Shown: positions 44,456 to 52,961 of the stretch, in pieces
Position numbering within the stretch: position 1 is the first letter of the stretch
Layout of the letters: each line of letters opens with the position of its first letter
Origin: Sulfitobacter sp. D7
Lineage (GTDB): Bacteria; Pseudomonadota; Alphaproteobacteria; Rhodobacterales; Rhodobacteraceae
Assembly (NCBI RefSeq): GCF_003611275.1
Contig: NZ_CP020694.1
Coordinates: forward strand, 558,001-622,000
Length of the DNA stretch: 64,000 nucleotides
Direction of reading: 5' to 3'
The notes under the pieces: generated by a model
The model's database searches: none
Seen by the model: the letters and a program-made list of their open reading frames with translations, nothing else
Told to the model about the DNA's origin: nothing
Translations under genes and position numbers: made by a program

Positions 44456-46054
44456 ATGTTGCACCGCAGCTTGCCCCTCTGTCTGATCGCTCTTCTGGCC
44501 ACGCCGCTTGCGGCGCAGGACGGGCAGGTGCTGACCAAGGAATATGACGACGGCGGCATCTATGAGGGCACGTTTCAAGGCGGCCTTCAGCATGGTGCCG
44601 GCACCTATAAGCTGCCCAACGGCTATGAATATTCCGGCGAATGGGTCGAGGGTGAGATCAAGGGCGAAGGCGTCGCGCGCTTTCCCAATGGCTCGGTCTA
44701 TGAGGGTAATTTCGCCAAGGGCAAGCCCGAAGGTCTGGGCAAGATCACCTTTGCCGATGGCGGTACCTATGAGGGCGAATGGGAAGCGGGCGCGATCATG
44801 GGCCAAGGCGTGGCGATCTATGCCAATGGCGTGCGCTATGAGGGTGAGTTCCGCAATGCCAAACACCACGGCAAGGGCGTGATGCAAAGCCCCGGCGGCT
44901 ATGAATACAAAGGCGACTGGATTGATGGCGTCAAACAGGGCGTCGGCACGATCACCTACCCCGATGGCGCGGTCTATGAAGGCGAGATCGAAGGCGGCAA
45001 ACGCAGTGGCGAGGGCACGCTGACCATGCCCGACGGGTTGGTCTATGTGGGCCTGTGGAAAGACGGCCAGATCGACGGGACCGGCACGCTGACCCAGCCC
45101 AACGGCGATATCTACGAAGGCACGCTGGTCGCGGGCCGCCGTGAGGGCAAGGGCAAGGTCACCTATGAAAACGGCGATACCTATGAGGGCGACTTCAAAG
45201 ACGACCGCCGCGACGGGCAGGGCACTTTCACCGGCACCGATGGCTATGTCTACACCGGCTCTTGGGTCGCCGGGCAGATCGAGGGGGAGGGGCAGGTAAC
45301 CTATCCCGACGGATCGGTTTACGTTGGCACCTTCCGCAATGATCTGGCCGATGGCACGGGCAAGATCACCTATCCCGATGGATCGACCTATGAGGGCGCT
45401 TGGGTGGCAGGTGTGATCGAAGGCGAAGGCATCGCGACCTATACCAATGGCGTGGTCTATGAGGGCGAATTCAAAGATGCCCGCAACCATGGCCAAGGGG
45501 TGATGACCTATGCCGACGGCTACCGCTATGAGGGCGGCTGGCAGGACGGTCAGCGCCATGGTCAGGGCAAGGCGACCTATCCCGACGGCACGGTCTATGA
45601 AGGCGCGTTCAGAAATGGGCAGCGTCACGGTCAGGGTAAGATCACCATGGCCAGCGGTTTCGTCTACGAAGGCGAGTGGACCGAGGGAGAGATCGAAGGG
45701 CAGGGCGTGGCGACCTATGCCAATGGCGATGTCTATGAGGGCACGTTCAAAGCGGGCAAGCGGCAGGGCAGCGGCACCATGCGCTATGCCAGCGGCGAGG
45801 AAGCCTCGGGCGATTGGGAGAACGGCGCGTTGAGCGATGGGACCGCCGGGGCGGCTTCTGACACCGCAGCCGATCCCGCAGCCGGCACCGCCTCTGGCGC
45901 CGCGGCGGAGACTCCTGCGGACGAAGCACAGCCTGCAGATGCGGCACCGGCAGCGGCAGACGCCCCCGATGAGGGCGTGTCAGACGACGGCACCGACGCC
46001 GACACCTCTGAGGTTGTGCCCGCCCCGACTGGCACCGCGGCAGACGGCGGCTGA
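44456..46054 (+). CDS. Exported MORN-repeat protein (18 repeats)
   Basis: A 532-residue protein with a signal peptide (MLHRSLPLCLIALLATPLAAQ), then 18 consecutive MORN repeats of exactly 23 residues (pattern YEGxWxxGxxxGxGxxxYxxG) from about residue 33 to 447, a degenerate 19th, and an alanine/aspartate/threonine-rich low-complexity tail of about 65 residues. MORN arrays form extended beta-hairpin rods that bind lipids or proteins. In bacteria their roles are largely unknown. Repeats 1-9 align with repeats 10-18, so the array looks like a doubled nine-repeat block. It is likely periplasmic or surface-exposed. It diverges from the NadE-like gene and precedes gltX. Confidence 0.9.
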   Translation: MLHRSLPLCLIALLATPLAAQDGQVLTKEYDDGGIYEGTFQGGLQHGAGTYKLPNGYEYSGEWVEGEIKGEGVARFPNGSVYEGNFAKGKPEGLGKITFADGGTYEGEWEAGAIMGQGVAIYANGVRYEGEFRNAKHHGKGVMQSPGGYEYKGDWIDGVKQGVGTITYPDGAVYEGEIEGGKRSGEGTLTMPDGLVYVGLWKDGQIDGTGTLTQPNGDIYEGTLVAGRREGKGKVTYENGDTYEGDFKDDRRDGQGTFTGTDGYVYTGSWVAGQIEGEGQVTYPDGSVYVGTFRNDLADGTGKITYPDGSTYEGAWVAGVIEGEGIATYTNGVVYEGEFKDARNHGQGVMTYADGYRYEGGWQDGQRHGQGKATYPDGTVYEGAFRNGQRHGQGKITMASGFVYEGEWTEGEIEGQGVATYANGDVYEGTFKAGKRQGSGTMRYASGEEASGDWENGALSDGTAGAASDTAADPAAGTASGAAAETPADEAQPADAAPAAADAPDEGVSDDGTDADTSEVVPAPTGTAADGG

Positions 46055-46119
46055 CCCCCGCCTTTGCTGGACAACGCCCGCGCCCTGTGGCAAGCCCGCG
46101 CGCAACAGGAGTACGCCAG

Positions 46120-47457
46120 ATGTCCAACCCAACGATCACCCGTTTCGCCCCGTCCCCCACTGGCTATATCCACGTGGGCAACCTGCGCACCGCGCTGATG
46201 AACTACCTCATCGCGCGCAAGGCGGGCGGCACTTTCATCCTGCGCATCGACGACACCGATCCCGAGCGCAGCCGCGAAGAATACGTCGACGGCATCAAGC
46301 AAGACCTCGAATGGTTGGGCTTGGAATGGGACCGGGTCGAGCGACAGTCAGAGCGGTTGGACCGCTACCATACCGCCGCCGAAGACCTGCGCGAAAAGGG
46401 CCGTTTCTACGAGGCGTTCGAGACGCCGACAGAGCTGGACCTCAAGCGCAAGAAGCAGCTCAACATGGGCAAGCCGCCGGTCTATGACCGCGCCGCGCTG
46501 AACCTCTCCGACGATGAGAAAGCCGCGCTGCGTGCCGAGCGTGGCGATGGCGTTTGGCGGTTCAAGCTCGATCACCAGCGGATCGAATGGGACGACGGTA
46601 TCTTGGGCGATATTTCCATCGACGCGGCCTCGGTTAGTGACCCCGTACTCATTCGTGGCGATGGGCAGATCCTTTATACCTTGGCGAGCGTCGTGGATGA
46701 CACCGAAATGGGCGTGACCCATGTGGTGCGCGGGTCGGACCATGTGACCAACACCGCGACCCAGATCCAGATCATGCAGGCGCTCGGCAATGGGGCGGTG
46801 CCCTCGTTCGCGCACCACTCGCTGCTCACCGGCCCGCAGGGCGAGGCGCTGAGCAAGCGCCTTGGCACGCTGGCCCTGCGTGATCTGCGCGAGCAGGGGG
46901 TTCAGCCCTTCGCGCTGCTGAGCCTGATGGCGCGGTTGGGATCGTCTGATCCGGTGGAGCTGCGCACGGATATGGCGGAGTTGATCGAGGGTTTCGACAT
47001 CAACCGCTTCGGCTCAGCGCCGACCAAGTTCGATGTGCAGGATCTGTTCCCGCTGACAGGGCGGTATTTGCAGCAACTGCCGCTTGAGGCCGTGAAAGAC
47101 GACATCACCGCCCTTGGCGTGCCGGAAGACAAAGCCGCGCAGTTCTGGGCGGTCACGCGCGAGAATATCTCGACGCTGAAGGATTTGGGTCCGTGGTGGG
47201 CTATGTTCCGCGACGGGGCCGAGCCGGTGATTGCCGAGGAAGACCGCGAATTCGTGGCTCAGGCCATGCTGCTGCTGCCGGAGATGCCCTTTGATGAAAC
47301 CACGTGGTCAAGCTGGACCGCCGCGGTCAAAGAAGCCACCGGGCGCAAGGGACGTGGGTTGTTCCGGCCCCTGCGTTTGGCGCTGACGGGGCAGGAACAC
47401 GGGCCAGAGATGGCGCAGGTTCTGCCGTTGCTCCAGACCGTCAAAGCACGCGGCTGA
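46120..47457 (+). CDS. gltX: Glutamate--tRNA ligase
   Basis: A 445-residue class I synthetase. The HIGH region reads FAPSPTGYIHVGNLRTALMN, ILRIDDTDPERSREEY follows, and the KMSKS equivalent is GEALSKRLGTLALRDL. The C-terminal anticodon-binding part is shorter than in E. coli. This form matches the second, short GluRS type of alphaproteobacteria, many of which carry two gltX genes. Whether this copy charges tRNA-Glu only or also tRNA-Gln is not visible. The start is ATG 46120 with AGGAG upstream. A GC-rich hairpin follows the stop. Confidence 0.95.
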   Translation: MSNPTITRFAPSPTGYIHVGNLRTALMNYLIARKAGGTFILRIDDTDPERSREEYVDGIKQDLEWLGLEWDRVERQSERLDRYHTAAEDLREKGRFYEAFETPTELDLKRKKQLNMGKPPVYDRAALNLSDDEKAALRAERGDGVWRFKLDHQRIEWDDGILGDISIDAASVSDPVLIRGDGQILYTLASVVDDTEMGVTHVVRGSDHVTNTATQIQIMQALGNGAVPSFAHHSLLTGPQGEALSKRLGTLALRDLREQGVQPFALLSLMARLGSSDPVELRTDMAELIEGFDINRFGSAPTKFDVQDLFPLTGRYLQQLPLEAVKDDITALGVPEDKAAQFWAVTRENISTLKDLGPWWAMFRDGAEPVIAEEDREFVAQAMLLLPEMPFDETTWSSWTAAVKEATGRKGRGLFRPLRLALTGQEHGPEMAQVLPLLQTVKARG

Positions 47458-47475
47458 GGCGGGCCGAGGGCATTC

Positions 47476-47521
47476 GGGGGCGCTGCCCCCGGACCCCCGC
47501 GGGTATTTGAAAAAGGATGAA
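47476..47521 (+). repeat. GC-rich hairpin plus conserved 3' box, dispersed intergenic element
   Basis: After gltX, GGGGGC-GCT-GCCCCC (47476-47490) forms a strong stem. It is followed by GGACCCCCGCG and then GGTATTTGAAAAAGGATGAA (47502-47521). The last 20 bases recur with one mismatch at 8390-8409. A related hairpin core occurs at 62517-62562. It probably also ends gltX transcription. Confidence 0.6.
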
Positions 47522-47530
47522 TTAGAGCGG

Positions 47531-48121
47531 TCAGAAGTTCTTCTTTGTGAAGGGGACTTCGTCGCGTGATTTCACCTGTAGCGACAAGCGGTCGATGTGG
47601 TGATCGACCACGGCCGTTTCTTCTGGCGTTAGGGTCTGGTGGCGCGGGTAAAGGGGCGCTGCGCGGTCGTTCAGGATAGGTGTGTCCCAGCCTTCGGTGG
47701 TGTCAAAAAAGCGCGCCGCTCCATCGGTGCCGAACTCGCGCAGGAAGCCTTGGACCACAACATCAAGATAGCTCAGAAGGATGACGTGATCGCCGTGGTC
47801 GACCGCGATTTCGAGCGGGATGGCGTAATGGGCGATGTCGGGTGCGGGGACCAGATCATGGACCACGGCGCCGCCTGAGGCGTGGCGTTCGTAGCTGTAT
47901 TCACGCTGGTCCAGCGCCGCCCAATCCGCGCCCGGCACGGCGGCGATGAGCCCGTCGATGCGGGTGCTTTGGTCTTGCACCACGGAGAGGTAGACGATGT
48001 CGCGCCCTTCGGCGCGGACCCATTTGCGCCGCCAGCCGTCGAGCCGGGCGGGCCGGGCGTCGGGGTAGCTGTGGGTGTTGCGATTCACGAGGCTGCCGTA
48101 GCCGAAAAAATAGGGGGTCAT
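47531..48121 (-). CDS. Gamma-glutamylcyclotransferase-like protein
   Basis: A 196-residue protein with the GGCT-like fold. MTPYFFGYGSLVNRNTH at the N terminus carries the diagnostic YGSL substrate-binding loop. Family enzymes release 5-oxoproline from gamma-glutamyl amines or peptides. The catalytic acid is normally a Glu after the second strand; LDQREYSYERH contains candidates. The open frame continues upstream to 48223, but the ATG at 48121 begins the family sequence. It is divergent from the gcv operon and shares its promoter region. Confidence 0.82.
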   Translation of the reverse strand: MTPYFFGYGSLVNRNTHSYPDARPARLDGWRRKWVRAEGRDIVYLSVVQDQSTRIDGLIAAVPGADWAALDQREYSYERHASGGAVVHDLVPAPDIAHYAIPLEIAVDHGDHVILLSYLDVVVQGFLREFGTDGAARFFDTTEGWDTPILNDRAAPLYPRHQTLTPEETAVVDHHIDRLSLQVKSRDEVPFTKKNF

Positions 48122-48185
48122 GCGCGAAAGGTCCTGTATTTGTCGCGCGCACCAAAACATGTGTCGTATCCGGCCACAAGCATGC

Positions 48186-48214
48186 TTGACGCAGAGGTAT
48201 GCGGCGGCATACGA
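48186..48214 (+). promoter_or_regulatory. Candidate gcv operon promoter
   Basis: TTGACG (48186-48191) is followed after 17 bp by ATACGA (48209-48214). That would place the transcript start near 48221, just before the first glycine aptamer. The -10 box is a weak match. Confidence 0.4.
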
Positions 48215-48225
48215 AAGGCCCAATC

Positions 48226-48372
48226 GTCACGGGAGAATCGGTTAACGCCGATGCCGAAGGAGCAACCGCCCCGGAAACTCTCAGGCCCCAGGACCGTGAC
48301 GTGACCAAGACTCTGGAGAGATGCGCGGATGCGCACGCCGAAGGGATAACGATCTCAGGCGGAAGGACAGAG
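48226..48372 (+). ncRNA. Tandem glycine riboswitch upstream of gcvT
   Basis: Two glycine aptamers lie in series. Aptamer I runs 48226-48300, with P1 formed by GTCACGG (48226-48232) and CCGTGAC (48294-48300). It has the conserved GGGAGA, GCCGAAGGAGCAA, CTCTCAGG and GGAC elements. Aptamer II runs about 48311-48372 with P1 CTCTG/CAGAG and conserved GGAGAG, GCCGAAGGG, ATCTCAGGCGGAAGGACAG. Glycine binding normally switches on gcv expression when glycine is plentiful. About 80 nt separate it from gcvT and hold the expression platform. Confidence 0.95.
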
Positions 48373-48455
48373 GGGGCATCATGCGCAGCGTTAGCGGCGC
48401 TAAGGTGCCGGCGTGGTCAAAAGGTCATCCGGAAGCGACAGGAAAGGCGAACCGG

Positions 48456-49589
48456 ATGAGCGATCTCAAGCAGACGGCATTGCATGATTTGCATGTGGAA
48501 CTGGGGGCCAAGATGGTGCCCTTTGCGGGCTATTCAATGCCCGTGCAATACCCTCTTGGCGTGATGAAAGAGCATTTGCACACCCGCGCCGCCGCCGGGT
48601 TGTTTGATGTGAGCCACATGGGGCAGGTCGTGCTGCGGGCCAAATCTGGCAGCTATGAAGATGTGGCCTTGGCGATGGAGAGCCTCGTGCCGGTTGATGT
48701 GCTGGGGCTTGCCGAGATGCGCCAGCGTTATGCGATGTTTACGGATGCCACGGGTGGTATCTTGGACGATCTGATGTTGGCCAATCTGGGTGATCATTTG
48801 TTCGTTGTTGTGAATGCCGGGTGCAAGGATGATGACATCGCCCTGATGAAAGAGGCGTTGTCGGATCGTTGTGAGATCGAAGTGCTCGAAGATCGTGCGC
48901 TGCTGGCCTTGCAGGGGCCGCAGGCCGAAGCGGCGCTGGCCCGGTTGCAGCCCTTGGTGGCGGATATGAAATTTATGGATGTGGCCAAGGATGTCGACAT
49001 TGACGGGATCACCGTCACCCTGTCGCGCTCGGGCTATACGGGCGAGGACGGCTACGAGATTTCGGTCGCGAATGAAGATGCCGTGGCCTTGGCGCGCAAG
49101 CTTTTGGCGCTGGAAGAGGTCGAGCCCATCGGTCTGGGCGCGCGTGACAGTCTGCGGTTGGAGGGCGGGTTGTGCCTTTATGGTCATGACATCGACACCA
49201 CCACCACGCCGGTTGAGGCGGCGCTGAACTGGGCGATCCAGAAGGTACGGCGCAATGATGGCGAGCGTGCGGGCGGTTTTCCGGGTGCGGGCGTGATCTT
49301 GCAACAACTGGCCGATGGGGCGCCGCGCAAGCGGGTGGGGCTGCTGCCCGAAGGCCGGGCGCCGATGCGCGAAGGTGTGGCGATTTTCGATGCAGCCGAG
49401 GGCGGCAATGAGGTTGGCACAGTAACCTCTGGCGGCTTTGGTCCGACGGTTGGCGGCCCGGTTGCCATGGGCTATGTCAGCGCCGAGCATGCGAAGGTCG
49501 ACACGCCGCTTTGGGGCGAGGTGCGCGGCAAGCGCTTGCCACTGACTGTCACGAAAATGCCGTTCGTCGCGGCGAACTTCAAACGCTGA
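48456..49589 (+). CDS. gcvT: Glycine cleavage system aminomethyltransferase (T protein)
   Basis: A 377-residue enzyme that transfers the aminomethyl carbon from lipoylated H protein to tetrahydrofolate, releasing ammonia. Family features are LHDLHVELGAKMVPFAGYSMPVQY, AAAGLFDVSHMGQV, the folate-site region LSRSGYTGEDGYEI, LGARDSLRLEGGLCLYGHDID and GTVTSGGFGPTVGGPVAMGY. ATG 48456 has AGGAAAGG nine bases upstream. The frame before it lies in the riboswitch leader and is rejected. It is the first gene of the gcvTHP operon. Confidence 0.97.
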   Translation: MSDLKQTALHDLHVELGAKMVPFAGYSMPVQYPLGVMKEHLHTRAAAGLFDVSHMGQVVLRAKSGSYEDVALAMESLVPVDVLGLAEMRQRYAMFTDATGGILDDLMLANLGDHLFVVVNAGCKDDDIALMKEALSDRCEIEVLEDRALLALQGPQAEAALARLQPLVADMKFMDVAKDVDIDGITVTLSRSGYTGEDGYEISVANEDAVALARKLLALEEVEPIGLGARDSLRLEGGLCLYGHDIDTTTTPVEAALNWAIQKVRRNDGERAGGFPGAGVILQQLADGAPRKRVGLLPEGRAPMREGVAIFDAAEGGNEVGTVTSGGFGPTVGGPVAMGYVSAEHAKVDTPLWGEVRGKRLPLTVTKMPFVAANFKR

Positions 49590-49610
49590 ATCTACACAGG
49601 GAAATCCGAT

Positions 49611-49970
49611 ATGAAATTTACCGAAGAACATGAATGGCTGCGCGTCGAGGGTGACGAAGTGGTCGTGGGCATCACCACACACGCCGCCGAGCAGTTGGGC
49701 GATGTCGTATTCGTGGAACTGCCCGACGAAGGCACCACCGTCAGCAAGGATGACGAGGTTGTGGTGATCGAATCCGTCAAGGCGGCGTCGGACATCCTCG
49801 CCCCGATCGACGGTGAGATCACCGAGGTGAACAGCACGCTCACGGACAACCCCAGCATGGTCAACGATGACCCGCAGGGCGATGCATGGTTCTTCAAGAT
49901 GAAGTTCACCGATGCCAGCCAGATGGACGACTTCATGGACGAAGCCGCCTACCAGAAATTCATCGGCTAA
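49611..49970 (+). CDS. gcvH: Glycine cleavage system H protein
   Basis: A 119-residue carrier protein that shuttles the aminomethyl group between P, T and L proteins. The lipoylated Lys is residue 57 in [11 protein letters not shown]. The opening [22 protein letters not shown] and the C-terminal [12 protein letters not shown] are typical. It lies 21 bp after gcvT. A G+C-rich imperfect hairpin lies in the 112-bp gap before gcvP and may tune relative expression. Confidence 0.98.
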   Translation: MKFTEEHEWLRVEGDEVVVGITTHAAEQLGDVVFVELPDEGTTVSKDDEVVVIESVKAASDILAPIDGEITEVNSTLTDNPSMVNDDPQGDAWFFKMKFTDASQMDDFMDEAAYQKFIG

Positions 49971-50082
49971 ACCGCCGCGCGTGCCGGGGGACCGGCGCGC
50001 GGCTGATTACCTGCGTCGCCCGCTTTGGGCGGCGCGCCACAAACAGGGGGCGCCGCTGCCGCGCCGTGACGAGGAACCCGAC

Positions 50083-52929
50083 ATGAGCTTCAAGCCCACC
50101 GATTATCTGCCCTATGATTTCGCCAACCGGCGTCACATTGGCCCGTCCCCTTCCGAAATGTCGCAGATGCTCGACACCGTGGGCGCCGAAAGCCTTGATG
50201 CGCTGATCGACGACACGTTACCCAAGGCGATCCGTGCGAAACAGCCGCTTGATTTCGGCAAGGCGATGAGCGAGCGCGAGGTGCTTGAGCACATGCGCAA
50301 GGTTGCGGGCAAGAACAAGGTGCTCACCAGCCTGATCGGGCAGGGCTATCACGGCACCGTCACGCCTCCGGCGATCCAGCGGAATATTCTTGAGAACCCC
50401 GCGTGGTACACCGCCTACACGCCCTATCAGCCCGAAATTTCGCAGGGCCGCCTGGAAGCGTTGCTCAATTTCCAGACGATGGTGAGCGACCTTACCGGGT
50501 TGGAAATCGCCAATGCGTCGCTTCTGGATGAGGCCACCGCCTGCGCCGAGGCGATGACCATGGCGCTGCGCAGTTCGAAATCCAAGGCCAAGGGCTTCTT
50601 TATCGATAGCAATTGCCACCCGCAAAACATCGCCGTGATGAAGACCCGGGCCGAGCCTTTGGGCATTGAGGTCATGGTCGGTGAACCCGAAGAGATGGAC
50701 GCGGAAAAGGTTTTTGGCGCGATCTTCCAGTATCCGGGCACCTACGGCCATGTGCGCGACTTCACCGATCACATGGCGGCCCTGCATGAGGCCAAGGCCG
50801 TCGGCATCGTCACCGCCGACCCATTGTCGCTGACCCTGCTGAAAGAGCCGGGCGCGATGGGGGCCGACATCGCCGTGGGCAGCACGCAGCGTTTTGGCGT
50901 GCCCGAGGGCTATGGCGGCCCGCACGCTGCTTATATGGCCTGCAAGGATTCCATGAAGCGCGCCATGCCGGGGCGGATTGTCGGCGTGTCCATCGACGCC
51001 CATGGCAACCGCGCCTACCGTCTGTCGCTGCAAACCCGCGAGCAACACATCCGCCGCGAGAAGGCGACCTCGAACGTTTGCACTGCGCAGGCGCTGCTGG
51101 CCGTGATGGCCTCGATGTATGCCGTGTTCCACGGGCCGGAAGGCTTGAAAGCCATCGCGCAGCGCATCCACCGCAAGACAGTGCGTCTGGCGAAGGGCCT
51201 GGAGGCCGCTGGCTTTGACGTGCAGCCCGAGAGCTATTTCGACACGGTCACCGTCGAGGTCGGCCCCTTGCAGGCCGCGGTGATGAAATCCGCCGTGGAC
51301 GAAGGCATCAACCTGCGCCGTGTGGGCGGGACCAAAGTGGGCATCACGCTGGACGAGCGCACCCGCCCCGACACCATCGAAGCGGTCTGGCGCGCCTTTG
51401 GCATCCGTCAGGCGGATGATGATTTCACGCCTGAGTACCGTCTGCCCGACGCGATGGTCCGCACGAGCGACTACCTCACCCACCCGATTTTCCACATGAA
51501 CCGGGCCGAGACCGAGATGATGCGCTACATGCGCCGCTTGGCCGACCGTGATCTGGCGCTGGACCGGGCGATGATCCCGCTGGGGTCTTGCACGATGAAG
51601 TTGAACTCGGCGGCTGAGATGATGCCGGTGACGTGGCGTGAATTCTCGCTGATCCATCCCTTCGTGCCCGCCGATCAGGCGCTTGGCTATCAGGAAATGA
51701 TCGACGATCTGTCGGACAAACTGTGCGAGATCACCGGCTATGACGCGATTTCGATGCAGCCGAACTCGGGCGCGCAGGGCGAATATGCGGGGCTCTTGAC
51801 CATCGCCGCCTATCACCGCGCCAAGGGCGAGGGGCATCGCAACATCTGCCTTATTCCGATGAGCGCCCATGGCACCAACCCGGCCTCCGCGCAGATGGTG
51901 GGTTGGAAGGTCGTGGTCATCAAGACCGCCGCCAATGGTGACATCGACCTTGACGATTTCCGCGCCAAGGCCGAGCAGCACAGCGAAAACCTTGCCGGTT
52001 GCATGATCACTTACCCGTCGACCCACGGCGTGTTCGAGGAAACCGTGCATGAGGTGACCAAGATCACCCATGACCACGGCGGCCAAGTCTATATCGACGG
52101 CGCCAATATGAACGCGATGGTGGGCCTGTCGCGCCCCGGCGATCTGGGCGGCGACGTGAGCCACCTCAACCTGCACAAGACTTTCTGCATCCCGCATGGC
52201 GGCGGGGGCCCCGGCATGGGTCCGATCGGTGTGAAATCGCATCTGATCGCGCATCTGCCGGGCCACCCGAACGAAGAGGGGGCCGCGGTCTCGGCGGCGC
52301 CTTACGGCTCGCCCTCGCTGTTGCCGATCTCTTGGTCTTACTGCCTGATGATGGGCGGTGACGGTCTGACGCAGGCGACCCGCGCCGCGATCCTCAATGC
52401 CAACTACATCGCCAAGCGTCTCGAAGGGGCCTATGACGTGCTGTATAAAGGGCCGAGCGGTCGGGTGGCGCATGAGTGCATCATCGACGTGCGCCCCTAT
52501 GAGGAAACCGCGGGCATCACCAACGAAGACGTCGCCAAGCGGCTGGTTGACTGCGGCTTCCACGCGCCAACGATGTCTTGGCCGGTGGCGGGCACGCTAA
52601 TGGTGGAGCCGACGGAGTCTGAGACCAAGGCCGAGTTGGACCGTTTCTGCGACGCCATGCTGGCGATCCGCGAAGAGATCCGCGAGATCGAAGAGGGCCG
52701 CATGGATCGGGCCAACAATCCGCTGAAAAACGCACCGCATACGGTGGAGGATCTGGTGGTGGAATGGGGCGACCGGCCCTACAGCCGCGAGCAGGGCTGC
52801 TTCCCTCCGGGGGCCTTCCGGGTCGACAAATACTGGCCGCCGGTCAACCGTGTCGACAACGTGCACGGCGACCGCAACCTGATCTGCACCTGCCCACCGC
52901 TGGAGGACTACGCCGAAGCGGCGGAGTGA
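50083..52929 (+). CDS. gcvP: Glycine dehydrogenase (decarboxylating), single-chain P protein
   Basis: A 948-residue PLP enzyme that decarboxylates glycine and loads the H protein. It is the long fused form rather than separate P1 and P2 subunits. The PLP-binding Lys is residue 699 in [21 protein letters not shown]. Other blocks are [52 protein letters not shown] and [14 protein letters not shown] use the ATG at 50083 ([18 protein letters not shown]); the upstream frame overlaps gcvH. The L protein is not encoded here. Confidence 0.98.
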   Translation: MSFKPTDYLPYDFANRRHIGPSPSEMSQMLDTVGAESLDALIDDTLPKAIRAKQPLDFGKAMSEREVLEHMRKVAGKNKVLTSLIGQGYHGTVTPPAIQRNILENPAWYTAYTPYQPEISQGRLEALLNFQTMVSDLTGLEIANASLLDEATACAEAMTMALRSSKSKAKGFFIDSNCHPQNIAVMKTRAEPLGIEVMVGEPEEMDAEKVFGAIFQYPGTYGHVRDFTDHMAALHEAKAVGIVTADPLSLTLLKEPGAMGADIAVGSTQRFGVPEGYGGPHAAYMACKDSMKRAMPGRIVGVSIDAHGNRAYRLSLQTREQHIRREKATSNVCTAQALLAVMASMYAVFHGPEGLKAIAQRIHRKTVRLAKGLEAAGFDVQPESYFDTVTVEVGPLQAAVMKSAVDEGINLRRVGGTKVGITLDERTRPDTIEAVWRAFGIRQADDDFTPEYRLPDAMVRTSDYLTHPIFHMNRAETEMMRYMRRLADRDLALDRAMIPLGSCTMKLNSAAEMMPVTWREFSLIHPFVPADQALGYQEMIDDLSDKLCEITGYDAISMQPNSGAQGEYAGLLTIAAYHRAKGEGHRNICLIPMSAHGTNPASAQMVGWKVVVIKTAANGDIDLDDFRAKAEQHSENLAGCMITYPSTHGVFEETVHEVTKITHDHGGQVYIDGANMNAMVGLSRPGDLGGDVSHLNLHKTFCIPHGGGGPGMGPIGVKSHLIAHLPGHPNEEGAAVSAAPYGSPSLLPISWSYCLMMGGDGLTQATRAAILNANYIAKRLEGAYDVLYKGPSGRVAHECIIDVRPYEETAGITNEDVAKRLVDCGFHAPTMSWPVAGTLMVEPTESETKAELDRFCDAMLAIREEIREIEEGRMDRANNPLKNAPHTVEDLVVEWGDRPYSREQGCFPPGAFRVDKYWPPVNRVDNVHGDRNLICTCPPLEDYAEAAE

Positions 52930-52961
52930 TCAGACCACCAAGACAGCCAAAGGGCGCGGGA

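Noticed and set aside
42797..45628. A 943-codon open frame on the minus strand
   Set aside because: Only the part from 44251 downwards is a gene (the NadE paralogue). The N-terminal 459 codons are antisense to the MORN repeats, and their regular AIGIG-type pattern simply mirrors the 69-bp DNA periodicity.
44552..45800. Regular 69-bp DNA repeats that could be taken for a CRISPR-like or satellite array
   Set aside because: They are diverged coding repeats of the MORN protein with no invariant repeat unit or unique spacers.
50218..52563. A 781-codon minus-strand open frame
   Set aside because: It is antisense to gcvP, has His/Arg/Gly-rich shadow composition and shows no family features.
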